Assembly: GCA_041691315.1 (NCBI GenBank)
Contig: JBEPUW010000009.1
Coordinates: 41,318 to 105,317, forward strand
DNA length: 64,000 bases
Reading direction: 5' to 3'
Origin: Poindextera sp041691315
Lineage (GTDB): Bacteria; Pseudomonadota; Alphaproteobacteria; Caulobacterales; Caulobacteraceae
Shown piece by piece: positions 9,062 through 16,864 of the stretch. The stretch's first letter is position 1; each line of letters opens with the position of its first letter. The position numbers and the translations under genes are program-made. The notes under the pieces are model-generated. The model saw only the letters and a program-made list of their open reading frames with translations, made no database searches and had not been told where the DNA came from.

Positions 9062-9707
9062 GCGCCGCGTGCACGTCGTGCAGGCTGCCCGCGATGGCGA
9101 CGGTTTTCTCGCGCATCTCATCGGTGGCTTCGAGCAGGTCGGGCACCATCACCGCCATCATCCCGGCGGCGTGGGCCGAGCGGATGCCGTTGTGGGAGTC
9201 TTCCAGCGCCAGGCAATCCTCGGGCGGAATCCCCAAGGCCGCGGCGGCCTTCTGATAGGGCTCGGGATGCGGCTTGCCGCGCTCGACGCTTTCGCTGGTG
9301 ATCAGGGTGGTGAACCGCGCCACCACCTCGGCCGGCAGGTGGCGATCGACGGCGCGGCGGCTGGACGAGGTGACCAGGGCCTTGGGCAGGCCGACCTCGT
9401 CGAGCAGGGCCAGCAGTTCGGCCGCGCCGGGCTTCAACGGCACGCCGATATCGAAGGCCAGCTCCAGCAGCCGGCGCACCTCGGCCAGATAGGCGGCCAG
9501 GTCGAAGTCGGCGCCGAAATGCTCGACCAGCAGGTGGTCGCTGTGGGCGTTGGTGGTGCCGACCATCGACATGAAGACCGCCACGGGCAGCTCGCGTCCG
9601 GCCGTGGCGGCGGCGCTCATCAGGGCGTCGCGCACCGGGGCCTCGGTGTCGACCAGCAGGCCGTCCATGTCGAAGATGACGGCGCGGACCGGACGGGGAA
9701 AGATCAT
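9024..9707 (-). CDS. HAD-superfamily hydrolase (beta-phosphoglucomutase-like phosphatase)
   Basis: Haloacid-dehalogenase fold phosphatase of 227 residues. Motif I is FDMDGLLVDTE near the N-terminus (nucleophile and acid/base Asp pair), motif II is the Ser in LVTSSSR, motif III the Lys in RGKPHPEPY, and motif IV the acid residues in ALEDSHNG. The small helical cap between motifs I and II marks subfamily IA, with members such as GPH, YniC and beta-phosphoglucomutase. The substrate is a small phosphorylated metabolite that cannot be named. The 3' end overlaps the convergent PPOX-like gene. The C-terminal tail (DAGAASRR) is not conserved-looking. Confidence 0.85.
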   Translation of the reverse strand: MIFPRPVRAVIFDMDGLLVDTEAPVRDALMSAAATAGRELPVAVFMSMVGTTNAHSDHLLVEHFGADFDLAAYLAEVRRLLELAFDIGVPLKPGAAELLALLDEVGLPKALVTSSSRRAVDRHLPAEVVARFTTLITSESVERGKPHPEPYQKAAAALGIPPEDCLALEDSHNGIRSAHAAGMMAVMVPDLLEATDEMREKTVAIAGSLHDVHAALSPRDAGAASRR

Positions 9708-9756
9708 GCGCGCCGGCTTAGCCGCGCCCGCCGGTTTCGCCGAATCAAGCTTTGCA

Positions 9757-10650
9757 TCAGTCGGTTACGAACCGGTCGGTCGAATAGCCCTGATAGTAGA
9801 GCAGCGCGGTCAGGTCGGCATGGTCGATGCGGGCATCGGCTTCCGCCGCCACCACCGGCTTGGCGCGATAGGCGACGCCCAACCCCGCGGCCTTGATCAT
9901 GTCGAGATCGTTGGCGCCATCGCCGATGGCCGCGGTGTCGATAAGGTCGACGCCCAGGGCGGCCGCCTCGTCGATCAGCGCCTTCAGCTTGGCCTCGCGA
10001 CCGAGGATCGGTTCGGCGACCAGGCCGGCCAAGGCGCCGTCCGCCTCGATCAGCCGGTTGGCGCGGTCGAGGTGAAAGCCGGCCGCCGCCGCCACTCGGC
10101 GCGTGAAGAAATCGAAGCCGCCGGAAACCAGCACGCAGCGGGCGCCGTTGGCGGCCATGGTGCGCACCAGGGTTCGGGCGCCGGGATTGAGCCGGACCCG
10201 CTCCTCGTAGGCGCGCGCCAGGTCGGCCAGCGGCAGGCCCTTCAGCATGGCGACGCGTTCGCGCAACGCCGCCTCGAAGTCCACCTCGCCGCGCATGGCC
10301 CGCTCGGTGATGGCGGCGACTTGCGTCTTCAGACCGGCGAAGTCGGCCAGCTCGTCCAGGCACTCGCAGCCGATGATGGTGGAGTCCATGTCGGCCACCA
10401 GCAGCCGCTTGCGCCGGTGTTCGAGCGGCTGGGCGCAGCAATCGACCGGCACATATTGCAGCGCATTCGCCGCCGCGCGTCCGATGGCGGCGGGATCGAC
10501 GTGTTCGACGATCATGTCGGCGACGCCGTCGCCGAGAATGTCGGTTTCCAGAATCGTGCAGCCGGCTCCGGCCACCGCCTCCAGGGCGTGCGGCAGGTTG
10601 GTTTCCAGGCTAGACAGATCGGGTGCGACGAGGGTGAGGACGACCAGCAT
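9757..10650 (-). CDS. serB: phosphoserine phosphatase SerB
   Basis: Last step of serine synthesis: phosphoserine to serine and phosphate. A short ACT-like N-terminal region starts MLVVLTLVAPD. The HAD core has motif I MDSTIIGCEC, the motif II serine in VLVSGGFDFF, and motif IV in AIGDGANDLDM, all typical of SerB. The ATG at 10650 gives 297 residues; an in-frame ATG at 10662 is also possible. Neither has a clear ribosome site. The start codon at 10648-10650 overlaps the miaA start codon on the other strand within a shared CATG, so each gene must be expressed from within the other's 5' coding region. Confidence 0.93.
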   Translation of the reverse strand: MLVVLTLVAPDLSSLETNLPHALEAVAGAGCTILETDILGDGVADMIVEHVDPAAIGRAAANALQYVPVDCCAQPLEHRRKRLLVADMDSTIIGCECLDELADFAGLKTQVAAITERAMRGEVDFEAALRERVAMLKGLPLADLARAYEERVRLNPGARTLVRTMAANGARCVLVSGGFDFFTRRVAAAAGFHLDRANRLIEADGALAGLVAEPILGREAKLKALIDEAAALGVDLIDTAAIGDGANDLDMIKAAGLGVAYRAKPVVAAEADARIDHADLTALLYYQGYSTDRFVTD

Positions 10651-11584
10651 GGAGGCCCGCATCTGGCTGATCGCCGGCCCCACCGCAAGCGGCAAGTCGG
10701 CCCTGGCGCTCCGGCTGGCCCGCGAAATCGGCGGCGAAATCGTCAATGCCGACGCCCTGCAGCTCTATCGCGACCTGCGCATCCTGAGCGCCCGCCCCTC
10801 GGCTGAAGAGGAGGCCAGCGCGCCGCACCACCTGTTCGGCGTCGCCGACGCCGCCGACGGCTGGTCGGTCGGCCGCTGGCTGACGGCGGCGACCGCGGCT
10901 CTGAATGACATCGCCGAGCGGGGCCGCCCGGCCGTCGTGGTCGGCGGCACCGGCCTCTATTTCCGCGCCCTCACCGAGGGCCTGGCGGATATCCCGCCGA
11001 TCCCGCGCGCCGCGCGCGACGCCGCCGAGCAGGCCTACGATACCGACGGCGAGAACGCGGTCCGCGCGGCGCTGGCCAAGCTCGACCCACTCGCCCAGGC
11101 CCGCATCACGCCGGGCGACCGCCAGCGCCTGACCCGCGCCCTGGCCGTGGCGCGGTCCACCGGCCGCCCGCTCACAGCCTGGCAGGCCGAGACCAGGCCC
11201 GCGATCCCGGCCGACGCCTGGCGCGCCGTGGTGCTGGAGCCGCCCCGAGAGGCCCTCTACGCCCGCATCGACGCCCGCCTGGCTGCCATGGCCGCGGCCG
11301 GCGCGGTCGAGGAAGCCGGCGCCCTGATGCAGCGCGGCCTCGACGCAAGACTGCCGGCGATGAAGGCCGTGGGCCTGCGCGAACTAGCGGCCGTCGCCAA
11401 GGGGGACGCCACGCTCGAAGCCGCCGTCGCCGCCGCCCAGCAGGCCACCCGCCGCTACGCCAAACGCCAGCTCACCTGGTTCCGCAACCAGACCCCCGAC
11501 TGGCGCCGCATCGCGGCGATGGAGGCGGAAGAACAGTGGCCGGCGTTCGTCAGCCCGGCGTCTTCAGCTAGGAAACATCGGTGA
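10649..11584 (+). CDS. miaA: tRNA dimethylallyltransferase MiaA
   Basis: Transfers a dimethylallyl group to N6 of A37 in tRNAs that read codons starting with U. The product is 311 residues. The P-loop is GPTASGKS (residues 9-16). Further family blocks are NADALQLYRDL, VVVGGTGLYFRALTEG and RRYAKRQLTWFRNQ near the C-terminus. The ATG at 10649 is supported by GAGGA eight bases upstream (10636-10640). It starts back-to-back with serB, the two start codons sharing bases. The 3' end overlaps the convergent AHSA1 gene by 17 bases. Confidence 0.95.
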   Translation: MEARIWLIAGPTASGKSALALRLAREIGGEIVNADALQLYRDLRILSARPSAEEEASAPHHLFGVADAADGWSVGRWLTAATAALNDIAERGRPAVVVGGTGLYFRALTEGLADIPPIPRAARDAAEQAYDTDGENAVRAALAKLDPLAQARITPGDRQRLTRALAVARSTGRPLTAWQAETRPAIPADAWRAVVLEPPREALYARIDARLAAMAAAGAVEEAGALMQRGLDARLPAMKAVGLRELAAVAKGDATLEAAVAAAQQATRRYAKRQLTWFRNQTPDWRRIAAMEAEEQWPAFVSPASSARKHR

Positions 11585-12032
11585 GCCGCTTGTTGAGGCC
11601 GGTCCTTAAGTTGATGCCGAACTGGACGAAGGCCTTCAGGCCGCACAGGGTATAGGTCCAGCCCGCGTTCTGGCCCAGGGCGAGCTTCACGCCTTCAGGC
11701 GTAAAGGGGTAGCGGCCCTCGGTTACCGTGACGACGGTTGCATCGTCCCCGTCGGCCGCGAACTGAAACATCGATCGGGTTGGCTGGCCGAGCGCCGTCG
11801 ATTCCCAGACGATCTTCGTGTTCTTTTCGACTTCAAGCACGGTGATGGCGACCTTCGCGCCGAGGTCGCCGAACGTCCACGTCACCGCGCCGGGCCGCAT
11901 CGGTCCGCTCGCGCCTGAGATGAAGTAGTTCGCCATCTTCCTCGGGTCGACCACGGCGTCGAACACCTCGCCGATGGGCCTGAGAATCCGCTCGCGCACG
12001 TTCACTTCGATGTCGTGGGTGGGATCGGGCAT
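11568..12032 (-). CDS. SRPBCC / AHSA1-domain protein
   Basis: Start-like (SRPBCC) fold protein of the Aha1 C-terminal-domain family, 154 residues from the ATG at 12032, which has GGAG eight bases upstream. An earlier in-frame ATG at 12071 lies within the palindrome below and is less likely. The N-terminal block RILRPIGEVFDAVVDP and the strand pattern to WTYTLCGLKAFV fit the fold, which binds hydrophobic ligands. In many bacteria such genes are paired with an ArsR repressor gene; none is adjacent here. A strong promoter and a perfect palindrome upstream suggest repressor control in trans. Ligand unknown. Confidence 0.75.
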   Translation of the reverse strand: MPDPTHDIEVNVRERILRPIGEVFDAVVDPRKMANYFISGASGPMRPGAVTWTFGDLGAKVAITVLEVEKNTKIVWESTALGQPTRSMFQFAADGDDATVVTVTEGRYPFTPEGVKLALGQNAGWTYTLCGLKAFVQFGINLRTGLNKRLTDVS

Positions 12033-12063
12033 TTCGCGCTCCGTCAGGGTCGGGTGGTCGCCA

Positions 12064-12112
12064 AAAGGCAACTTATAAGTTGCCTTTATAATACGGCCGC
12101 GTAAAAGTGCAA
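12064..12112 (-). promoter_or_regulatory. promoter and 24-bp palindromic operator of the AHSA1 gene
   Basis: A perfect 24-bp palindrome (12064-12087, half-site AAAGGCAACTTA) lies 32 bases before the AHSA1 start. On the minus strand TTGCAC (12107-12112) and TATAAA (12085-12090) are 16 bases apart, so the palindrome covers the end of the -10 element and the expected transcription start. This is the layout of a repressor operator. Confidence 0.7.
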
Positions 12113-12141
12113 CCCGGGAATTGCGTTATGTCCGTCTTGAT

Positions 12142-13191
12142 CTAGAGCGCGGCGGCCTTGGCCTTCCACTCGGCGGCCTGGCGCTTGGCCTCGGCGAGCT
12201 GCGCGGGACTCAGGTGGGCGGCCATGGAGTCGCGTACGAGGATGGTGTCGTCGAGGCCGTCGGCCCCAGGTGTGGCCGCGATGGCGACGTCCAGCCAGAC
12301 ATAGGCCTGGGCATAGTCGCGCGGCACGCCTTTGCCGATGGCATAGGCCGAGCCGACCTTGGCCGCCGCTTTGGCGTCTCCCTGTTCGGCTGCCTGGCGA
12401 TACCAGTGGAAGGCCTGCGCCGGGTCGGCCGGCCCGCCGCGACCATCCTCGTACATCTTGGCCAGGCTGCTCTGCGCCGTGGACAGTCCCTGCTCCGCGG
12501 CTTTGCGGTACCAGATGGCGGCCTGGGATTCGTCCTTCACGATCCCCAGTCCGGTCTCGTAGCGCATTCCCAACCCCCATTGCGCGCCGGAATTCCCCTG
12601 GTCGGCGGCCTTGCGATAGAGGGCCATCGCCCGCGCCTGGTCCTTCTGGCCGCCGATGCCGAGCTCGTAGTCGGAGGCGAGTACGAGCTCGGCCAGGACA
12701 TACCCCTGATCTGCGGCTTTGCGCGTCCAGGCGACCGCCTGCACCGGATCCTTTGGAACCCCGCCGCTACCGGACATGTACACCCCGGCCATCAACATCT
12801 GCGCCTTGGCGTCTCCTTGATCGGCGATAGTGCGGAGCGCCGCGAAGGCCGGCGCGCAGTCGGCGGGCCCGCCGCCTTGGCCCAGCACGCAGATAGCGGC
12901 GAGCATGTCGCGCGCCTTGGCGTTACCCTGCGCGAAGGCCTTTCGGGTCCAGGCGAGGCCCTCGGCCGTGTCCTCGTCGACGCCAGCGCCATTGAAATAG
13001 AGGGCGCCAAGCAGCTGCTCGGCCGTGGCGTCGCCCTGGTCGGCCAAGGGTCGAAGCAACTTCAGCGCCGTCGCATAGTCGCGCCGGCCAATGGCCCCTT
13101 GAGCGTCCTCAATTGGCCCCGCCTTGGCGCGCGCAAACAGGCCGAGAGCCAGCATCGTCGCCGCCAGAGCGACCCCAAACCTCAGTTTCAC
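12142..13191 (-). CDS. exported Sel1-repeat protein 1
   Basis: Sel1-like repeat protein, a helical solenoid used as a protein-binding scaffold. I take the GTG at 13191 as start (349 residues) because it puts a signal peptide (VKLRFGVALAATMLALGLFA, cleavage after AKA) at the N-terminus; an ATG at 13245 would place 18 basic residues ahead of it. About seven repeats of the type (W)(Y/T)RKAADQGx..AQ..LG..Y..G.G follow to about residue 300, then a short helical C-terminus. It lies directly downstream of a paralogue on the same strand (13266-14189). It is probably periplasmic; partners are unknown. Confidence 0.8.
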   Translation of the reverse strand: MKLRFGVALAATMLALGLFARAKAGPIEDAQGAIGRRDYATALKLLRPLADQGDATAEQLLGALYFNGAGVDEDTAEGLAWTRKAFAQGNAKARDMLAAICVLGQGGGPADCAPAFAALRTIADQGDAKAQMLMAGVYMSGSGGVPKDPVQAVAWTRKAADQGYVLAELVLASDYELGIGGQKDQARAMALYRKAADQGNSGAQWGLGMRYETGLGIVKDESQAAIWYRKAAEQGLSTAQSSLAKMYEDGRGGPADPAQAFHWYRQAAEQGDAKAAAKVGSAYAIGKGVPRDYAQAYVWLDVAIAATPGADGLDDTILVRDSMAAHLSPAQLAEAKRQAAEWKAKAAAL

Positions 13192-13265
13192 GTGGTCGCC
13201 CGCCCGCCGCCTGTCCAGACGACACCCTAGGCGGCCAAGGTTCATGGGCCGTTATCGAGACAACC

Positions 13266-14189
13266 TCAGGGGGTCCCGCTGTCTGCCTTCCAGGCCGACG
13301 CCAGCCGCTTGGCCTGCGCAAGCGCGGCTGGGCTCAGGCGCGCGGCCACCGACTTGAGCGCGAGCGCTTCGGTGTCGTGGTTTTCGTCGTCCGGCCTGGC
13401 CGACGACATGGCGATCTGCAGCCACATATAGGCTTGCACATCGTCGCGCGGCACGCCCTTGCCCAGGGCATAGGCGGTCCCGACCTTGCGTTGCGCGTCG
13501 CGATAGCCCTGCTGGGCGGCCTTGAGGTACCAGGCCACGGCCTGGGTCTCGTCGGCGGTGACGCCCCGGCCGGTCTCATAGTCGTCGGCCAAGCTGATCT
13601 GGGCGAACAAGTCGCCCTGTGCCGCCGCCTTGCGGTTCCAGAAGATCGCCTGGACCTGGCCCTCCGGCGTGTCGTCCTCCATCCCATAGTGCAGAGCGAG
13701 GGCGGACACGGCGCGCTCATCGCCCCACTCCGCGGCCTTGCGGTAAAGGACGAGCGACTGGGCGGGATCCTTGGCGACGCCGAACAGGCCGGTCTCGGAC
13801 AGCTGGGCCAGCATATCTTCAGCCTCAAGATCGCCCTGGGCGACTGCGGCTTGCAGCAGCGGCCCGATCTGGGCGCAGGCCTTTGGCTGAACCGGAGCGG
13901 TCACCGAGAACCCGCAGACCATGATAAGCATGCCCCGGGCCTCGGCGTTGCCTTGCGCGGCCGCCTTGGCGTACCAGCCGGCGGCCTGGTCCTCATCCTT
14001 GGCGACGCCGTCGCCGCGGTCGTAAAGATCGGCAAGCTTCATCTGCGCCCAGACATCGCCGTGCTCGGCCATCGGCTGCAGGATTTCCGGCTGCAGCGGC
14101 GCATCAGCATTGGCGGCGGCGGCGGTCTGTCCGGAAAGGCCTATGACGAGCACGCCGAGCATCGCCGCGGCCGGCATTGGAATCTTCAT
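13266..14189 (-). CDS. exported Sel1-repeat protein 2
   Basis: Paralogue of the preceding entry, 307 residues. It begins with a signal peptide (MKIPMPAAAMLGVLVIGLSG, cleavage near AAA) and carries about six Sel1 repeats (for example LADLYDRGDGVAKDEDQAA and DDYETGRGVTADETQAVAW). The C-terminal blocks GTAYALGKGVPRDDVQAYMWL and AARLSPAALAQAKRLA closely match those in the neighbour, which shows tandem duplication. The two genes are 74 bases apart from this stop to the GTG of the next and probably form one transcript. No enzyme motif is seen. Confidence 0.82.
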   Translation of the reverse strand: MKIPMPAAAMLGVLVIGLSGQTAAAANADAPLQPEILQPMAEHGDVWAQMKLADLYDRGDGVAKDEDQAAGWYAKAAAQGNAEARGMLIMVCGFSVTAPVQPKACAQIGPLLQAAVAQGDLEAEDMLAQLSETGLFGVAKDPAQSLVLYRKAAEWGDERAVSALALHYGMEDDTPEGQVQAIFWNRKAAAQGDLFAQISLADDYETGRGVTADETQAVAWYLKAAQQGYRDAQRKVGTAYALGKGVPRDDVQAYMWLQIAMSSARPDDENHDTEALALKSVAARLSPAALAQAKRLASAWKADSGTP

Positions 14190-14307
14190 CGCTGCAGCCC
14201 ACCGACGCCCTGAAAGGCCTCAAGCCTACCCCAGCCAAGCTCAACGCTTTCTTGACGCCCGGCGCCGACAATGGCATCTGAACGACCCTGACTACGGAGG
14301 CACAGCC

Positions 14308-14355
14308 GTGCGCCACACCATTCTCGTACTTAAAAGGCGACCGCTCCCCGCGTGA
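14308..14355 (+). CDS. ilvL: ilv leader peptide (15 residues)
   Basis: A very short reading frame, GTG start, with GGAGG (14296-14300) seven bases upstream. It translates to MRHTILVLKRRPLPA, with Ile-Leu-Val-Leu in a row. A run of branched-chain codons just before a terminator is the classic design of an amino-acid-starvation attenuator: stalling at these codons changes the fold of the downstream RNA. It lies 98 bases before ilvB. Attenuation of ilvBN has been described in Caulobacter, as I recall; the present leader was read directly from the sequence. Confidence 0.8.
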   Translation: MRHTILVLKRRPLPA

Positions 14356-14412
14356 CACCCGTCACGCCGGAACACGGTCGCGCGTCCGAAGGCCCCCCGA
14401 GGGCCTTTTTCT
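14337..14412 (+). terminator. ilvBN transcription attenuator
   Basis: The terminator hairpin has stem AAGGCCC (14389-14395) and GGGCCTT (14401-14407) with a 5-base loop, followed by TTTC. Upstream, CGTGAC/GTCACG (14351-14366) forms a hairpin overlapping the leader stop codon. An outer stem GCGACCG (14337-14343) with CGGTCGC (14375-14381) encloses it. The outer stem starts within the leader peptide, so ribosome position could change folding. I did not identify the exact anti-terminator pairing. Confidence 0.72.
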
Positions 14413-14453
14413 TTGCCTGAAATCCAACCCAAAACCCGATCCCGAGACGTCCC

Positions 14454-16250
14454 ATGTCAGACATCCAGCACAGCCCGCAAACTGAAGCCGCCGAGACGGC
14501 CGAGATGCTCACCGGCGCCGAGATCGTCGTGCGCTGCCTGGTCGATCAGGGCGTCGACGTGCTGTTCGGCTATCCCGGCGGGGCGGTGCTGCCGATCTAT
14601 GACGCGCTGTTCCATGAGCCGAAGCTGCACCACGTGCTGGTGCGCCACGAACAGGGCGCGGCGCATGCGGCGGAGGGCTATGCCCGCTCCACGGGGCGGC
14701 CGGGCGTGGTGCTGGTCACCTCCGGGCCTGGCGCGACCAACACCATCACCGGCATCGTCGATGCGCTGATGGACTCGATCCCGCTGGTCGTCCTGACCGG
14801 CCAGGTGCCCACCCACCTGATCGGCTCCGACGCCTTCCAGGAGGCCGATACGGTCGGCATCACCCGCACCTGCACCAAGCACAACATCCTGGTGAAGCGG
14901 GCCGAGGACCTGCCGCGCGCCATCCACGAGGCCTTCCACATCGCCACGACCGGGCGGCCCGGCCCGGTGCTGGTCGACATTCCGAAGGACGTGCAGTTCG
15001 CCCGCGCCGCCTATCAGGGCCCGAAAGAGGTGCGCTTCGCCCACGTCTATGCGCCGCGCACCAAGGCCGACCCGGCGCGCATCAGGGAGGCTGTCGCGCT
15101 GATCGCCGGCGCCGAGCAGCCGCTGTTCTATACCGGCGGCGGCGTCATCAATGCGGGCCCGCGCGCCAGCACCCTGCTGCGCGAGTTCGCCGCCCTGACC
15201 GGGGCGCCGGTGACCTCGACCCTGATGGGCCTGGGCGCCTTTCCGGCCGCCGACCCGGCCTGGCTGGGCCTGGTTGGCATGCACGGCATGTTCGAGGCCA
15301 ACCACGCCATGCACGACTGCGACGTCATGGTCTGTCTGGGCGCGCGTTTTGACGACCGGGTGACCGGCCGGCTGGACGCCTTTTCGCCGGACTCCAAGAA
15401 GATCCACATCGATATCGACCCCTCGTCGATCAACAAGAACGTCCGGGTCGACGTGCCGATTCTGGGCGACGCGGCCAGCGTGCTGGAGGACCTGATCGCG
15501 GTCTGGAAGGCCGAGAAGCGCAAGGCCGCCAACCTCGCGGGGTGGTGGACGCAGATCGAGACCTGGCGCGCGCGCCAATGCCTGCGATACCGCCCGTCCG
15601 ACACGATCATCAAGCCGCAGTACGCCATCGAGCGGCTGTATGAGCTGACCAAGGACCGGGATGCCTACATCACCACCGAGGTCGGCCAGCACCAGATGTG
15701 GGCGGCGCAGTTCTACCGCTTCGAGCAGCCGAACCGCTGGATGACCTCGGGCGGTCTCGGCACCATGGGCTATGGCCTGCCGGCCGCGGTCGGGGTGCAG
15801 ATGGCCCACCCGGGAAGCCTGGTTATCGACATCGCCGGCGACGCCAGCGTGCAGATGACCATGCAGGAGATGTCGACGGCGCTTCAGTACGATCTGCCGA
15901 TCAAGATCTTCATCCTCAACAACGAGTGGATGGGCATGGTGCGCCAGTGGCAGGAGTTGCTGCACGGCGAGCGCTACAGCCATTCCTATTCGGCGAGCCT
16001 GCCGGATTTCGTGAAGCTCGCCGAGGCCTACGGCGGCGTCGGCCTGCGCGCCGAGACGCCGGACGAGCTGGACGGGCTGATCGAGGAGATGATCGACATG
16101 CCCAAGCCGGTGATCTTCGATTGCCGGGTGGAAAAGTCGGAGAACTGCTTTCCGATGATCCCGTCCGGCAAGGCGCACAACGAGATGATCCTCGGCGACG
16201 TCGAGGATATCGGCTCGGTGGTTGACGAGGCGGGCAAGCGGCTGGTGTGA
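14454..16250 (+). CDS. ilvB: acetolactate synthase large (catalytic) subunit
   Basis: Thiamine-diphosphate enzyme that joins two pyruvates to 2-acetolactate, or pyruvate and 2-ketobutyrate to acetohydroxybutyrate: the first common step to valine, leucine and isoleucine. The product is 598 residues. The N-terminal PYR domain has the catalytic Glu in VRHEQGAAHAAEGYAR. The FAD-binding middle domain follows, then the ThDP motif GDASVQMTMQEMSTALQYDLP ending in NN. It is led by the attenuator above and followed by ilvN with a 63-base gap. Length and motifs match the biosynthetic (AHAS) type rather than the catabolic ALS. Confidence 0.97.
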   Translation: MSDIQHSPQTEAAETAEMLTGAEIVVRCLVDQGVDVLFGYPGGAVLPIYDALFHEPKLHHVLVRHEQGAAHAAEGYARSTGRPGVVLVTSGPGATNTITGIVDALMDSIPLVVLTGQVPTHLIGSDAFQEADTVGITRTCTKHNILVKRAEDLPRAIHEAFHIATTGRPGPVLVDIPKDVQFARAAYQGPKEVRFAHVYAPRTKADPARIREAVALIAGAEQPLFYTGGGVINAGPRASTLLREFAALTGAPVTSTLMGLGAFPAADPAWLGLVGMHGMFEANHAMHDCDVMVCLGARFDDRVTGRLDAFSPDSKKIHIDIDPSSINKNVRVDVPILGDAASVLEDLIAVWKAEKRKAANLAGWWTQIETWRARQCLRYRPSDTIIKPQYAIERLYELTKDRDAYITTEVGQHQMWAAQFYRFEQPNRWMTSGGLGTMGYGLPAAVGVQMAHPGSLVIDIAGDASVQMTMQEMSTALQYDLPIKIFILNNEWMGMVRQWQELLHGERYSHSYSASLPDFVKLAEAYGGVGLRAETPDELDGLIEEMIDMPKPVIFDCRVEKSENCFPMIPSGKAHNEMILGDVEDIGSVVDEAGKRLV

Positions 16251-16313
16251 TTGCGCTCCGCCGCTATGGTGCGCCTGACAATCAGGCGGCCCCAGGCGGG
16301 CACAAGGAGCGCA

Positions 16314-16862
16314 ATGTCCATCGAACCGCCGGCCTCCGCTTACGACATGGCCCACGACGTCGAGATCGAGACGATCGCCACCTTCGCCGTGCTGGTCGAC
16401 AACGAGCCTGGCGTGCTGCACCGCGTGGTCGGCCTGTTCGCCGCGCGTGGCTACAATATCGAGAGCCTGACCGTCGCCGAGACCGACCGGGCGGCGCACA
16501 CCAGCCGCATCACCGTGGTCACCCGCGGCACCCGCCACGTCCTCTCGCAGATCGAGGCGCAGCTGAAGAACATGGTCTCGACCCGCTACGTCCAGGACGT
16601 CAGCCGCGACCCGAACGGGGTCGAACGCGAACTGGCCCTGGTCAAGGTGCGGGGCACGGGCGGCGAGCGGGTCGAGGCGCTGCGCCTGGCCGACATCTTT
16701 CGCGCCCGGGTCATCGACACCACCAGCGAGAGCTTCATCTTCGAAATCACCGGCGCGCCGTCCAAGGTGGACAAGTTCACCGACCTGATGCGGCCCTTGG
16801 GGCTGGTCGAGGTGTCGCGGACCGGCGTGCTTTCCATCGAACGCGGCGCGGAGACCCTTTGA
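16314..16862 (+). CDS. ilvN: acetolactate synthase small (regulatory) subunit
   Basis: Regulatory partner of IlvB that stabilises the enzyme and gives feedback inhibition by valine. The product is 182 residues from the ATG at 16314, which has AAGGAG just upstream. The N-terminal ACT domain (about residues 20-95) carries the typical LVDNEPGVLHRVVGLFAARGYNIESLTV, and the second ferredoxin-like domain contains ELALVKV and SFIFEITGAPSKVDKF. Together with ilvB it forms the attenuated operon. A 4-base gap to the following hydrolase suggests that gene may be read through. Confidence 0.96.
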   Translation: MSIEPPASAYDMAHDVEIETIATFAVLVDNEPGVLHRVVGLFAARGYNIESLTVAETDRAAHTSRITVVTRGTRHVLSQIEAQLKNMVSTRYVQDVSRDPNGVERELALVKVRGTGGERVEALRLADIFRARVIDTTSESFIFEITGAPSKVDKFTDLMRPLGLVEVSRTGVLSIERGAETL

Positions 16863-16864
16863 TT

